DNA of 64,000 nucleotides from Motiliproteus sp965230185 (GCA_965230185.1 OZ245995.1:1984001-2048000), one strand, 5' to 3'; positions 17,262-25,717 are shown, numbered from the stretch's first letter. The notes: generated by a model from the sequence alone, not told the origin. Numbers and translations are program-made.

Positions 17262-17743
17262 AGAAACCTCCCCGTTAAATTCTCCTGTAAGAATCAACGT
17301 GTTATTTGAATTTGAGTTTTTATGATCTCATTCTTACAGAGCGGCGTTTTTCTATCCAATTGATTGATTCGATGGCGATGATTGATTAATCCAATCGATA
17401 TCTCAGAAGTGGATTTATTAAGTTGAACCCAGGGAATTCATCGGGTTTTTAGTATTGGTAATTCAGGGAGGGGATAAGGGGAAAGAAAATCAGCGGAAAC
17501 TATCAGCGCAGAACAGAGCCAGTCAGAAGGGAGCGCAGGCGCTTTGTTTCGCCTCTGGCTGGAGTTAACCGCATCGGCCCCGGTGTATCGGGCAGAAGCC
17601 GGGTCGGGTATGTCATGTCGGTGGATCAGGACGATAGCCGGCGAAGCCTGCAGTCTGCGTAGGTCCGGTTCATCTGGGCTGTCCGGGCAATGCAACTGAT
17701 CTGACCAGTGGCTTACCGGTTACGTCTGAAGAGGGGGTTGAAA
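17262..17743. other. katG upstream region, no gene seen
   Basis: About 480 bp. The first 180 bp are AT-rich, with repeated GATTGATT words, and should hold the katG promoter. The rest (17440-17700) is GC-rich with an 85-codon leftward frame that lacks a ribosome site or family match. Confidence 0.45.
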
Positions 17744-17775
17744 GCGCGTACATTGCACCCTCGCAATGTACGCGC
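17744..17775 (-). terminator. Hairpin after the Pro-rich peptide gene
   Basis: A perfect 13 bp stem: GCGCGTACATTGC (17744-17756) and its complement (17763-17775) around a 6-base loop. On the minus strand it is followed by only three T, so termination may be weak. It begins 7 bases past the peptide stop codon. Confidence 0.65.
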
Positions 17776-17782
17776 GTGCGTT

Positions 17783-17974
17783 TTAACGTCTCAGCAGCAG
17801 GTTACGCTTGAGTTTCAGCTGGCGAATTTTTGCCATATTCATAAACCTTGGCGGCCAGGGAAATGGTCGCGGCGGATAGGGTCCCAGGGGATTGGGGGTA
17901 TATCCACCCTTAACTTCAGAAAGATCCTTCATTTCCAGTTCATAATCCAGGTCGTTGATTTTCATCTGAGTCAT
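17783..17974 (-). CDS. Small Pro-rich peptide with Gly-Gly leader signature
   Basis: A 63 aa peptide. The start at 17974 has AAGGG 9 bases upstream; a GTG at 17983 is an alternative. Residues 1-24 read as an acidic leader, ending EMKDLSEVKGG, the classic spacing for cleavage after Gly-Gly by a C39 peptidase exporter. The 39-residue remainder begins YTPNPLGPYPPRPFPWPPRF, an extreme Pro/aromatic stretch, then a basic tail ending KLKRNLLLRR. Known: Pro/Arg-rich peptides can act on the ribosome or chaperones, and Gly-Gly leaders mark exported peptides. A function as antimicrobial or signal is inference. No exporter gene is nearby. Confidence 0.6.
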   Translation of the reverse strand: MTQMKINDLDYELEMKDLSEVKGGYTPNPLGPYPPRPFPWPPRFMNMAKIRQLKLKRNLLLRR

Positions 17975-18337
17975 TTTAATCACCCTTTAGATTTACTCGA
18001 TTAATAACGTTTGAAGACAGAAAAATCTGAAAGTGGAGCAGTAGTTTGTGCTCTGGTGAGAATAAGGCAGTTGTTGTGCCAATTAGGGCTTTGAGGCGTA
18101 AGGTTGTTATTAACTGATTGAAAGAAATCGTGTTTACTATAGTCTGCGATGCTGTCACGAATTCCGTGCGCTGGAAGTGGTGTTGGGATAAAAAGGTCAG
18201 ACTTCAGTGTATAAGTTGGCTGTCGAGCAACAGTTGCCTGTCGCTGAAGGGGCCGAAAGGGGGGAGTGAATCAGCCAGCTCCCGGCCACTTCAGCTCCCG
18301 GCCACTGACCCGGTGTCTCCTGTGCTTTACTGAATTT
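17975..18337. other. Intergenic upstream of the Pro-rich peptide
   Basis: About 360 bp, AT-rich near the peptide start and probably holding its promoter. No coding region can be supported. A duplicated CAGCTCCCGGCCACT word occurs at about 18278-18307. Confidence 0.4.
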
Positions 18338-18517
18338 ATGGAGACCCTGATTGAAAGAGCGGTATACCTGTCCCTGTTTCCCCTGGCGATTGCGGTTATC
18401 GCGAGCGAAAGTACCGGGTCGGGATACAAACTCAAGGCCTTCCTGTTGTGGCTGGTCATTGCGTCTGTTTTTGAGCTTGCCTGGCTCTATATGCTGGGCA
18501 GCGCGATCCGGTTCTGA
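18338..18517 (+). CDS. Small two-helix membrane protein, hypothetical
   Basis: A possible 59 aa protein beginning METLIERAVYLSLFPLAIAV, with two hydrophobic segments (about 9-23 and 33-52) separated by a short polar loop (SESTGSGYKLK). No ribosome binding site is obvious, and no family is recognised. The clean two-helix pattern is the only support. It precedes convergent gene 18573-19502. Confidence 0.35.
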   Translation: METLIERAVYLSLFPLAIAVIASESTGSGYKLKAFLLWLVIASVFELAWLYMLGSAIRF

Positions 18518-18572
18518 GGGCGGGTTGTCATTCGCGCGCGGGTGGCTTTGGGGGACCTTGCCAGCCAGCGGT

Positions 18573-19502
18573 TTACAGCCCGCTGTCGCTGGAGACGGGG
18601 CGTTTAAAACCGAATCGTTCCAGCACTCCGGTGTTGATATAGCGCTGCGGATTTTCCTGGTAGCCCACGGGCAGTTGCGCCGGCGACTTATGTCCGCTGA
18701 GCAGCGCCAGCACTCGGGGGATCACCAGCTGGTCCACCATTGCCCGGTGATCACTGGCCAGTGCGGCCAGCGCCCCCTGCTCGACGCCGCGGGCATTGAA
18801 GCTGTAGATGGGGATCAGGTGCGGCCGTAATCCTTTTTCGATCTCCGCTATCCGCAGATAGATCCGGTCACTGCTGGTGGCGACCAGTGCATCCACGCCC
18901 TCGGCAGCCAGCTCGCCGGCCATCAATGCCAGCGATTGTCCGCTGCCGGTCCTTCGATACAGAAATTCAATACCCAGCTCCCGGCAGGCCTGACGTACCT
19001 CCCGGGCTTCTACCTGCATCGACCGGTTATCCGGATCAAACAGAAAGCCCAGCCGTCTGATATCAGGTTGAATCTGCAGAAAGAATTCCAGCTGCTGGCG
19101 GACCGGTACATAGTAGGAAGCCCCGGTAAAACGACGATCCTCACTGCCGCGGTCTTCAATACCCAGGGTACCGGGGTTGTTGACGTTGGTAAACACAAAG
19201 GGCGTTTTCCGCAGGCGGTGCAGTGCCAGCTGCAGGGCGTCGGTGGTAATGGTGATAATCAGATCCCAGCCCTCGCTATCCAGCCGGTCCAGCAGTTCGA
19301 TGGCCCGCCGGCGATCTCCTTCGGCGGAATAGACTATCAGTGTCAGCGTCGGGTCCCGGGCCCGCAACTGCTGCTCAAGGTAGGGGGCAATACCCGGGGC
19401 TTCGGAGGTCCGCTGGTCGTAGTCGAAGATGGCCACCCGACGTTCGGCAACTGTAAGCAGCGGTACCAGCAGCAGACTCAGCAACAGCATCAGACGCGTC
19501 AT
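18573..19502 (-). CDS. ABC transporter substrate-binding protein, TrpX/COG2984-like
   Basis: A 309 aa periplasmic protein. The start at 19502 is fixed by GGAGGA 6 bases upstream; it gives a signal peptide MTRLMLLLSLLLVPLLTVA. The mature part has a type I binding-protein layout with two Rossmann-like lobes (DYDQRTSEAPGIAPYLEQQL; FVFTNVNNPGTLG; GFLFDPDN). Known: COG2984 proteins serve ABC importers for tryptophan and related amino acids, but many solo copies work with GGDEF or kinase proteins. No permease or ATPase gene is adjacent. It ends close to the convergent small membrane gene. Confidence 0.75.
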   Translation of the reverse strand: MTRLMLLLSLLLVPLLTVAERRVAIFDYDQRTSEAPGIAPYLEQQLRARDPTLTLIVYSAEGDRRRAIELLDRLDSEGWDLIITITTDALQLALHRLRKTPFVFTNVNNPGTLGIEDRGSEDRRFTGASYYVPVRQQLEFFLQIQPDIRRLGFLFDPDNRSMQVEAREVRQACRELGIEFLYRRTGSGQSLALMAGELAAEGVDALVATSSDRIYLRIAEIEKGLRPHLIPIYSFNARGVEQGALAALASDHRAMVDQLVIPRVLALLSGHKSPAQLPVGYQENPQRYINTGVLERFGFKRPVSSDSGL

Positions 19503-19645
19503 CGCTCTTCCTCCTGCCCTGAAGGATAGCAACCCTGAGGGCTGATCGTTGACAATGACTGGCGTCAGGCCGGTGCTGCTGTTGCCTCTGATTATCAATT
19601 AGCGGGATCGGTTGATTCGCTGTTACTTCGCCAGGAGTTGAAAGC

Positions 19646-20725
19646 TCAGTGTTTTCTGAGTGCCTCAATCCGCTCCCGGGTCGCCGGGTGGGTAGAGAAA
19701 AATGCCGGTGTGTTATCGGGGTGGGCGTTCTCAAGTTTCTGCAGCAGGGTAATAAAATGCCCGGGGGAGATACCCTGTTGCTGCAGATAGCGCTGAGCGA
19801 AAGCGTCGGCTTCCCGCTCGAATTCCTGGGAATAACTGGCTTCGAGCGCCAGGGTTGGCAGGGTGGCTACCAGGGCGGTAGCGGAGGAAACGTCACCGGT
19901 CACCGACATAATGATCAGCGGCAATACACTACTCTGAATCGCCCGGCGCAGCGAATGGCGATGTTCGACATGGCCGATCTCATGGGCCAGCACCGAGATC
20001 AGTTGCTGGTCTGAATCAGCCAGCCTGACCAGAGCATCGGTCATCACCAGGGTGCCGGAGGGCAGGGCAAAGGCGTTGGCGCCCAGTACCGGGCTGTCCC
20101 GAAACAGCAGCTGATACTGTCCGGAGCGCGGTTTACCGCCGGCGCTGTTGGTGTCGTCGTTGTTGTCGTTGTTGCTGCTGTCAGTGTTGTCGTCGATGTG
20201 GGCCAGCATCTGCTGAAACTGCTGTTGCAGCTGCTGCTGGCGTTGGGGACTGAGCCGGCTGGGTTTAAACGCCAGCTGATCCAGCGACTCCAGCGTCTGC
20301 TGTCCCAGCTCCCGGCTGACCTCCTCAGGGAGCACAAAAGCGACCTGCTTTGCCATTTCCGGCAGTCCTCGGACCGCGAACCCCCAGCTGGAGCCGAGGA
20401 CGATCACCAGAAAAACCAGCAGCCAGCTCCAGCGGCTCTCCAGCCGGTGCAACCACAGAGAACGACCCTGGTCGCTCTCCCGTAGTAACTGATCGACGGC
20501 ATCGTTGTCCCGGGTCTCGATCTTCAGATCGTTACCGAGGCTCAGCCAGCGGGGCGTGTTGCCCAGCCGTGAGCTGACCCCTATCCCGGTGAGAGGGTAA
20601 CTCCGGGGTGTGTCTGCGGTATCGCCCTCGACACTGATCTGCAGCTCATCGTCGTTAACTTCAAGCCGGACCGGCCGGTATCGGGAGCTGCTGCCCTGGA
20701 AGAGCTTTCCCCGAAAACGGATCAC
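19646..20725 (-). CDS. M48-family metalloprotease, membrane-anchored
   Basis: A 359 aa protein. Residues 1-95 form a small cytoplasmic beta-rich domain, about 99-118 a membrane helix (WLLVFLVIVLGSSWGF), then a Gln- and Asn/Asp-rich linker (160-195, including SSNNDNNDDTN), then the M48 catalytic domain with LAHEIGHVEHRHS (H248, E249, H252) and EFEREADAFA carrying the third zinc ligand. Known: M48 proteases (HtpX/LoiP relatives) degrade damaged envelope proteins. Its start overlaps the DUF898 gene end by 4 bp. DUF898 plus M48 pairing recurs in proteobacteria, suggesting a joint membrane role. Confidence 0.88.
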   Translation of the reverse strand: MIRFRGKLFQGSSSRYRPVRLEVNDDELQISVEGDTADTPRSYPLTGIGVSSRLGNTPRWLSLGNDLKIETRDNDAVDQLLRESDQGRSLWLHRLESRWSWLLVFLVIVLGSSWGFAVRGLPEMAKQVAFVLPEEVSRELGQQTLESLDQLAFKPSRLSPQRQQQLQQQFQQMLAHIDDNTDSSNNDNNDDTNSAGGKPRSGQYQLLFRDSPVLGANAFALPSGTLVMTDALVRLADSDQQLISVLAHEIGHVEHRHSLRRAIQSSVLPLIIMSVTGDVSSATALVATLPTLALEASYSQEFEREADAFAQRYLQQQGISPGHFITLLQKLENAHPDNTPAFFSTHPATRERIEALRKH

Positions 20726-21768
20726 AGTCCGAACTCGACATCCATCAGGTCGCTGAGCTCCTCGCCGGTGGCGCTGATCTGGTTCTGCTGCACCCGGATA
20801 AAGTTATCCAGCGGCTGATCCGTTACCAGTGCCGTGCATTCCACCCGGTAGCGGGCGGAACGGATCATCGCCCAGGGGATCAGCAAGCCCAGCGACAGCA
20901 GAATAGCGACGCTGTTGCTGAGATAGAGCCAGAGCAGCTTGCCGGTCTCAAGGTTACTGGCAAAATGGTGTCCCTCCAGGGAGCTGTTATTGACCACCAG
21001 ATTGGTGATATTGGCCTGTACCAGGGTATAGGCGATCAGGTAGGCCGGGTAGATTATCAGGCTGATAGTAATGGGGATAAAGGGCGCATAACCGGCGTCA
21101 GCCCCGGTGGGACCGGCGGCGGCAAGCGCGAAGTAGTAACTCATCCCGAACACGGCTGCGAAGGCAAGCAGCAGCACCAGAAACGCCTTCAGATAGATCC
21201 AGAAAAAGGCCCGGGTGGCGGCATCCAGCTGGAACTCAGAGCCACCGAAGCAGCTGTTGTTGACGAAGTAGCGCTTCTGCCGGGCGACGACGGCAGGATA
21301 AGCCAGACCCAGGGTCAGCACGCTCAGCAACGGCAGGATCAGAAAACAGAGATAGGACTGCCCGGTACTGCCCCTGAAGTTAAAGGTCACGTTTCGATAG
21401 GCAGTGTTCCTGGCGTTAAAACAGAGCGAGCGGACAATCAGCCAGGGGAAGATCAGCACAAAGGCCAGCAGGAATACCGGTGTTGCCATAGGGTAAAAGT
21501 CGGTTACCAGTACGTAGCTGGCAATAACCGCGAAGGAGATCAGCCGCCCTTTAAGAATCGTGATCGGTGAGGCCAGGTACTCGAAACTGGAATTGTCGAT
21601 CAGAGTGTTGCCGTAAAAGTAGCGCTTAGTGCGGACTTTAGCCCAGGCTGAGTAGATGCCCAGGGTGACCAGGGTCAGACCGACGTTAACGATCCAGATC
21701 CTGAAAAATTCACTGCCAATGCCGGTAAATTCCAGCTGCCGGGCCTGAGGGGTATGCTGTTCCATCAT
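20722..21768 (-). CDS. DUF898 (YjgN-like) membrane protein
   Basis: A protein of about 348 aa with six or more transmembrane helices. The family pattern repeats: GIYSAWAKVRTKRYFYGNT near the N-terminus and a related TLGLAYPAVVARQKRYFVNN later, then IPWAMIRSARY, the W-x-K/R-x-R-Y signature typical of DUF898. Function is unknown. Start codons 21774, 21768 and 21765 compete; 21768 has CAGGG at a workable distance. It is translationally coupled to the downstream M48 protease. Confidence 0.85.
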   Translation of the reverse strand: MMEQHTPQARQLEFTGIGSEFFRIWIVNVGLTLVTLGIYSAWAKVRTKRYFYGNTLIDNSSFEYLASPITILKGRLISFAVIASYVLVTDFYPMATPVFLLAFVLIFPWLIVRSLCFNARNTAYRNVTFNFRGSTGQSYLCFLILPLLSVLTLGLAYPAVVARQKRYFVNNSCFGGSEFQLDAATRAFFWIYLKAFLVLLLAFAAVFGMSYYFALAAAGPTGADAGYAPFIPITISLIIYPAYLIAYTLVQANITNLVVNNSSLEGHHFASNLETGKLLWLYLSNSVAILLSLGLLIPWAMIRSARYRVECTALVTDQPLDNFIRVQQNQISATGEELSDLMDVEFGL

Positions 21769-22105
21769 TTTCATCCCTGAAGTATGTGATCCGACAACGG
21801 TTACAGCGACCTTGCTTGATTGTCGGTGTTTAAAGTCATTGACTTTTCAATGCATTATCCACATCTGCCGGTTGATGTCGACCGTCGCTGGTGCTGTGGC
21901 CCGCCACCGGCCGGTGGCGGCTTCCGGTCTACGGCATCAGGCGCTGGTGTGTCACAACGCCAGAGGTTATAGTGCTGCGTTTTTAAGGGGTATTCTTACT
22001 TCAAGCGGTGCCGAAGTGAATGATTTCTCAGCAGAACGCCGGAAACTCTGCAATCGCGACAAAAGCCCTCGGGCGTCCGGACCAACAGTACGGCGAAACC
22101 GGGAG
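21769..22105. other. Intergenic or 5' extension of the binding-protein gene
   Basis: The rightward frame is open back to 21812, but the encoded residues before about 22106 are Arg/Ser-rich with no domain, so this is treated as leader region. It contains the divergent promoters of the DUF898 operon and the binding-protein gene. Confidence 0.4.
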
Positions 22106-22888
22106 GTGAGCCGAAAAAACCGGAAAGCCGGGGGGGCGGAGTCGGGCTTGCTGCTGACCGGCCTTTGTCTGCTGCTGGTCATGCTGATACCGGCACAGGC
22201 ACTGTCCGCCTCGGTCCGCTTCGGGATTATGGGTCAGCCCCCCTACGGTTTCTGGTCCGGGAACGGTGAAGCCCGGGGCTATCTCTATGATATCGCTGAC
22301 GCCATTCTTGCCCGTGCCGAACTACCGGGCGATAACCGGGTGCTGCCCCACAAACGGCTGTTGTCGGCTCTGGAAAGTGGCGAGCGCAACTGCTCGCTGT
22401 TCGCCGGTACTCCGGAGGTAAGGAAAAGATTCAGGCTGGTGGAACCGCTGGGGTGTACCCTGCAGGCAGGTATTCTGCCAGCAGCCGGTATCGACCTGAA
22501 ACGGTATGAGGATCTCAGCAATCTCTCCATCGCCGTGTCGCGAGGTGTGAGCTTTAATACCCGCTTCGACAACGACAGCGCCTTAAACAAGGTCGTCACC
22601 AAAAACTACTATCTGGATGCAGTGATGCTGAAAAGGGGCCGTGTAGATGCGGTGGCCGGTGCCATCAGCAGCCATCTGTTCAATCTCAGAAAGCTCGGCT
22701 GGAGCGTCGCCGATGTCGGTACGCCGCTGGTATTTTCGGAGCTGCCGCTGTGGCTGGCCTGCCGGCCTGATGATCCGGCCCCGGAATCCGTGCGTCGCCT
22801 GCAGGATGCGGTTCGGGGGCTGCGTGAGGATGGCACCGTCGTCCGGACGATCGAACGTTATATGGGCAGGCCGCTGGCTGAACGGTAG
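22106..22888 (+). CDS. Periplasmic amino-acid-type substrate-binding protein (SBP_bac_3-like)
   Basis: About 260 aa from a GTG at 22106. A basic N-terminus (SRKNRKAGG) is followed by a hydrophobic signal stretch GLLLTGLCLLLVMLIPAQAL ending LSA. The mature part resembles solo type II binding proteins: RFGIMGQPPYGFWSGNGEARG, then GYLYDIADAI, LSIAVSRGVSFN, and RGRVDAVAGAISS. No transporter genes are adjacent, so it could be a sensor or orphan binding protein. The start is uncertain: GGGAG abuts the GTG, and the frame is open to 21812. Confidence 0.65.
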   Translation: MSRKNRKAGGAESGLLLTGLCLLLVMLIPAQALSASVRFGIMGQPPYGFWSGNGEARGYLYDIADAILARAELPGDNRVLPHKRLLSALESGERNCSLFAGTPEVRKRFRLVEPLGCTLQAGILPAAGIDLKRYEDLSNLSIAVSRGVSFNTRFDNDSALNKVVTKNYYLDAVMLKRGRVDAVAGAISSHLFNLRKLGWSVADVGTPLVFSELPLWLACRPDDPAPESVRRLQDAVRGLREDGTVVRTIERYMGRPLAER

Positions 22889-22899
22889 TAAATACCGTC

Positions 22900-22923
22900 C
22901 GCCATCGCCATCGCCATCGCCAT
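22900..22923. repeat. Four tandem CGCCAT hexamers
   Basis: CGCCAT x4 fills most of the 34 bp between two convergent stop codons and touches the TGA of the leftward MaoC-like gene. A change in copy number would not alter either protein. Confidence 0.9.
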
Positions 22924-23375
22924 CAGTGCTCCCGCCGCTTCAGAAAGTGGTTGATGATGAAGCTGAGTACGGCGTCACCGTGCTGATTGATAGCAACGTA
23001 TTTCAGTCGCAGGATGCCCCGGTCCGGCTTCGAAGCAGAGGGCTTTACTTCAATCACTTCCGCTTCGGTGCGCAGGGTATCACCGGGACGGACCGGCGCC
23101 AGCCAGCGCAGTTCGTCGATACCCGGGGATCCCATGCTGCAGCTGGCCAGTATGCCGCTCTGAATAAACAGCCGGAAGCAGAGTGACAGGGTCTGAAAAC
23201 CGCTGGCGATCAGGCCACCATAGAGCGATTCGGCCGCTGCGTTGGTGTCCAGATGGAACGATTGCGGGTCATATTTCAGCGCAAAGTCGATTATTTCGCT
23301 TTCGGTAAGGGTTATGCCCGGGGTGACAAAGCACTCGCCGACGGCAAAATCGTCCAGATAGCGATCATGATTCAT
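22923..23375 (-). CDS. MaoC-like (R)-specific hydratase family protein
   Basis: A 150 aa single hot-dog-fold protein. It begins YLDDFAVGECFVTPGITLTE, and EIIDFALKYDPQSFHLD holds the hydratase Asp...His pair typical of MaoC/PhaJ enoyl-CoA hydratases. GGLIASGFQTLS follows, then GIDELRWLAPVRPGDTL. Known: such enzymes hydrate 2-enoyl-CoA to (R)-3-hydroxyacyl-CoA or act as thioester-processing relatives. CTGGAGAAG precedes the start. No pathway partner is adjacent, though the carnitine locus begins 1.3 kb further on. Confidence 0.85.
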   Translation of the reverse strand: MNHDRYLDDFAVGECFVTPGITLTESEIIDFALKYDPQSFHLDTNAAAESLYGGLIASGFQTLSLCFRLFIQSGILASCSMGSPGIDELRWLAPVRPGDTLRTEAEVIEVKPSASKPDRGILRLKYVAINQHGDAVLSFIINHFLKRREH

Positions 23376-23521
23376 CAGATCTTCTCCAGTTGCTATTCAG
23401 AGTCCGGCTTTGACCGGGTATCGGGTCCGCCCTTGGACTGCAGTAAGGACGGTTTCGCAGCCGTTGAGCTGGAGGAAGCATATCCTGGCAGAAGCAGCCG
23501 TGCAGACTTTTTGCCGTCCGG

Positions 23522-23866
23522 TTACGCCAGAGCCGCCCTGGAATCCGCCGGAGCGGCTTCTCTGTCGGTGCCGCTGTAGTCCCGGGTGACTTCCGCGACG
23601 CGAATCCGGTAGGAGCGAAACAGAGACTCCTTGCCCTTCCTCTGCGCGGTGCGGTGTTCGAACAGATTGCGCCAGTCCGCGATCGCCTGCTCATCCCGCC
23701 AGAAGGAGAGGCTGAGTATTTTGCCTTCATCGGTCAGGCTCTGAAATCGTTCGATGGAGATAAATCCCTCACTGTCCTCCAGAAACAGCCGCAGTTGTGC
23801 CGCTATCTGCAGGTATTCTTCTTTCCCCTCTGCGGTCGGGCAGACCTCAAAAATTACCGCCAGCAT
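23522..23866 (-). CDS. ABM-fold antibiotic biosynthesis monooxygenase-like protein
   Basis: A 114 aa ferredoxin-like protein: MLAVIFEVCPTAEGKEEYLQ at the N-terminus, GFISIERFQSL and LSLSFWRDEQAIADWRN in the core, the pattern of antibiotic biosynthesis monooxygenase (ABM) domains that include haem-degrading and quinone-oxidising enzymes. AAGGAG sits 6 bases before the ATG at 23866. The C-terminal 25 residues are a variable, Ala-rich tail. Two inverted repeats lie about 100 bp upstream (23960-23995), possible operators. Confidence 0.78.
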   Translation of the reverse strand: MLAVIFEVCPTAEGKEEYLQIAAQLRLFLEDSEGFISIERFQSLTDEGKILSLSFWRDEQAIADWRNLFEHRTAQRKGKESLFRSYRIRVAEVTRDYSGTDREAAPADSRAALA

Positions 23867-23959
23867 AAAAGTCTCCTTTCTGATGTCAGAGTTCATTCTC
23901 ACCGGCTGTCGGCCGGATACCCCGGAGTGTTACAGCCGGACTATAGGGGATTCGCTGTA

Positions 23960-23995
23960 TTCTTAAAATCGAATATTTAAGAACAGAAAGTTCTG
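23960..23995. promoter_or_regulatory. Pair of inverted repeats, possible operator
   Basis: TTCTTAAA and TTTAAGAA form perfect 8-base arms (23960-23967 and 23976-23983) around ATCGAATA; directly after, CAGAA-AG-TTCTG (23984-23995) is a second palindrome. They lie upstream of the leftward ABM gene, in an AT-rich patch suitable for its promoter. A regulator-binding role is inference. Confidence 0.45.
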
Positions 23996-24152
23996 AAATT
24001 GAGAAGGATCGCTGTATCTGACCGCCTCATCACGGCGACGGAGGCATAACCTCTTTGTGGCCTGACTGTCGGCATAACATGGCGGTATTGAGAAAGGAGG
24101 CAGATGAGGGCCGAAAAATGCGGCCTCTGCCGCTGAGATCCGGCTCTGCTGG

Positions 24153-24431
24153 TTAACTTCTGAAAAAAACTTCGATCAGATGGTAACCGAACTTTGTTTT
24201 CACCGGCCCGTGGATTTTCAGCAATGGCTTTCTGAAGATGATCGTATCCACTGCTTTCACCATCTGGCCGGGACGTACTTCACCGAGGTCGCCGCCCCGT
24301 CTGGCCGAGTTACAGAGTGAGTGCTTTTTCGCCAGGGTACCGAAGTCCGCCCCGTTCGCCAGCTGCTGCTTCAGCTTTTCGGCTTCTTCCCGGGTTTTAA
24401 CCAGAATATGACGGGCAAGTGCGGTGGCCAT
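24153..24431 (-). CDS. ppiC: Parvulin-type peptidyl-prolyl isomerase (PpiC-like)
   Basis: A 92 aa minimal parvulin, the size of E. coli PpiC. Family features: ARHILVKTREEAEKL, NGADFGTLAKKHSLCNSARR with GGDLGEVRPGQMV, and TKFGYHLIEV at the C-terminus, including the His residues and Cys of the active cleft. It lacks a signal peptide, so it acts in the cytoplasm on peptidyl-prolyl bonds. The start at 24431 has AAAGGATT upstream. It is divergent from the GlxA-type regulator. Confidence 0.92.
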   Translation of the reverse strand: MATALARHILVKTREEAEKLKQQLANGADFGTLAKKHSLCNSARRGGDLGEVRPGQMVKAVDTIIFRKPLLKIHGPVKTKFGYHLIEVFFRS

Positions 24432-24674
24432 TGAGAATCCTTTTTTACGACTGTGATGACAGGTCTCGGGGGGAGTACCAACTACAGCCGCAATTTTACC
24501 CCTTTGCCCGCTGCTGATCGACCGTCGGACCACTGAGGTTTGTCGGCGAAAAGCAATAGTCGGCGTTTCTGATCAATAGCAGGTCGCCGCAGAGCTTGAA
24601 CACTGATCGGGCTGCTCATAGTATTCGGCAAAAAGAGCCGGCGGAAATAAGTCGGCAACAACAGGCAGACAGCG

Positions 24675-25634
24675 ATGATTCTCAAACCCGATAAGGATGG
24701 TGTTTTTACGGTGTCCTTCCTGCTGATCCCAGAATACGCGATGGTTGCGTTATTGTCGGCCATCGAACCGATGCGGGTTGCCAATCGCTTTGCCGGCCGG
24801 GAGGTGTTTCGCTGGCAGCTGCTCAGTGAGGATGGCGAGCCGGTGATTGCCAGCAACGGCATGGCGCTGCAGAGTTCATTATCCGTCGCTGAGTCCGGGA
24901 CGCCGGAAAATCTGTTCGTCTGTTCCAGTTTTCATCCGGAAAACTATATTCGTACCGAGACTGTCGGCTGGCTCAGAAATCTGCAACGGCGGGGCGCGGT
25001 GATGGGAGCCATGGACACCGGCTGCTATCTGCTGGCCGCCGCCGGATTACTCCGCAACCGCTGCCTGACCATGCATTGGGAAGCGGTACCGGCTTTTCTG
25101 GAGAATCATCCGGAGCTTGAGATCACCAACGAACTGTTCGAGATTGATCGAAACCTGATCACCTGTGCCGGCGGTACCGCTGCCATTGATATGATGTTGC
25201 ACATTATTCAGGCCGAATTCGGCCGTGACCTCGCCATCGCGGTCTGTGAGCAGTTTATTAAAAACGGTATCCGCCAGAAGTCCGACAAACAGCGGATCGA
25301 TCTGGCGGCTCGCCTTAAAGTTCATCACCCGCGGTTATTGCGAGTACTGACGCTGATGGAGGAGAACCTGGAGTTACCGCTGACACCGTCGCAACTGGCG
25401 GCGCATGCCCATCTGTCAGTGCGGCAGCTGGAGCGGCTGTTCCGCAGTCATCTCGACAGTACACCTTCGGCTTACTATCTGGGCTTACGGCTGGAGCGGG
25501 CACGGCAGCTGCTGAAGGAGTCTCACCTTAGTGTCTCGGAGGTGGCGATCGCCAGCGGATTCAGTTCCGGCGCTCACTTTACCCGGGCTTACAGCAAGGC
25601 CTATCAGGTCAATCCCAGTAAGGATCGTGGCTGA
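24675..25634 (+). CDS. GlxA/CdhR-type AraC-family regulator (DJ-1/PfpI + AraC)
   Basis: A 319 aa protein. Residues 1-190 form a class I glutamine-amidotransferase-like domain (AMDTGCYLLAAAGLL at the nucleophile-elbow position; EITNELFEIDRNLITCAGGT). Residues 215-315 form an AraC double helix-turn-helix (LTPSQLAAHAHLSVRQLERL; SVSEVAIASGFSSGAHFTRAY). Known: this GATR subfamily includes GbdR, CdhR, ArgR and SouR, which control betaine, carnitine, arginine and sarcosine catabolism. It sits at the edge of a carnitine-type locus and is convergent with its leftward operon, so a CdhR-like role is a good inference. Confidence 0.88.
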   Translation: MILKPDKDGVFTVSFLLIPEYAMVALLSAIEPMRVANRFAGREVFRWQLLSEDGEPVIASNGMALQSSLSVAESGTPENLFVCSSFHPENYIRTETVGWLRNLQRRGAVMGAMDTGCYLLAAAGLLRNRCLTMHWEAVPAFLENHPELEITNELFEIDRNLITCAGGTAAIDMMLHIIQAEFGRDLAIAVCEQFIKNGIRQKSDKQRIDLAARLKVHHPRLLRVLTLMEENLELPLTPSQLAAHAHLSVRQLERLFRSHLDSTPSAYYLGLRLERARQLLKESHLSVSEVAIASGFSSGAHFTRAYSKAYQVNPSKDRG

Positions 25635-25691
25635 TTGCAAGCCACTTTCGGACCCGGTACCTGAGTAATTACGAGCAGATCCGAGCGAACA

Positions 25692-25717
25692 GAAAAAGGC
25701 CCGGCGCTGTACCGGGC
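25692..25717 (-). terminator. Terminator of the leftward caiE operon
   Basis: On the minus strand GCCCGG and CCGGGC form a 6 bp stem (25699-25704 and 25712-25717) followed by CCTTTTTCT. It lies 50 bp past the caiE stop and may act on both convergent transcripts. Confidence 0.7.

Noticed and set aside
17438..17695. 85-codon leftward frame upstream of katG
   Set aside because: No ribosome site or recognisable sequence; probably chance.
18573..22888. A complete ABC importer including the two binding proteins
   Set aside because: No permease or ATP-binding subunit gene lies in or near this stretch.
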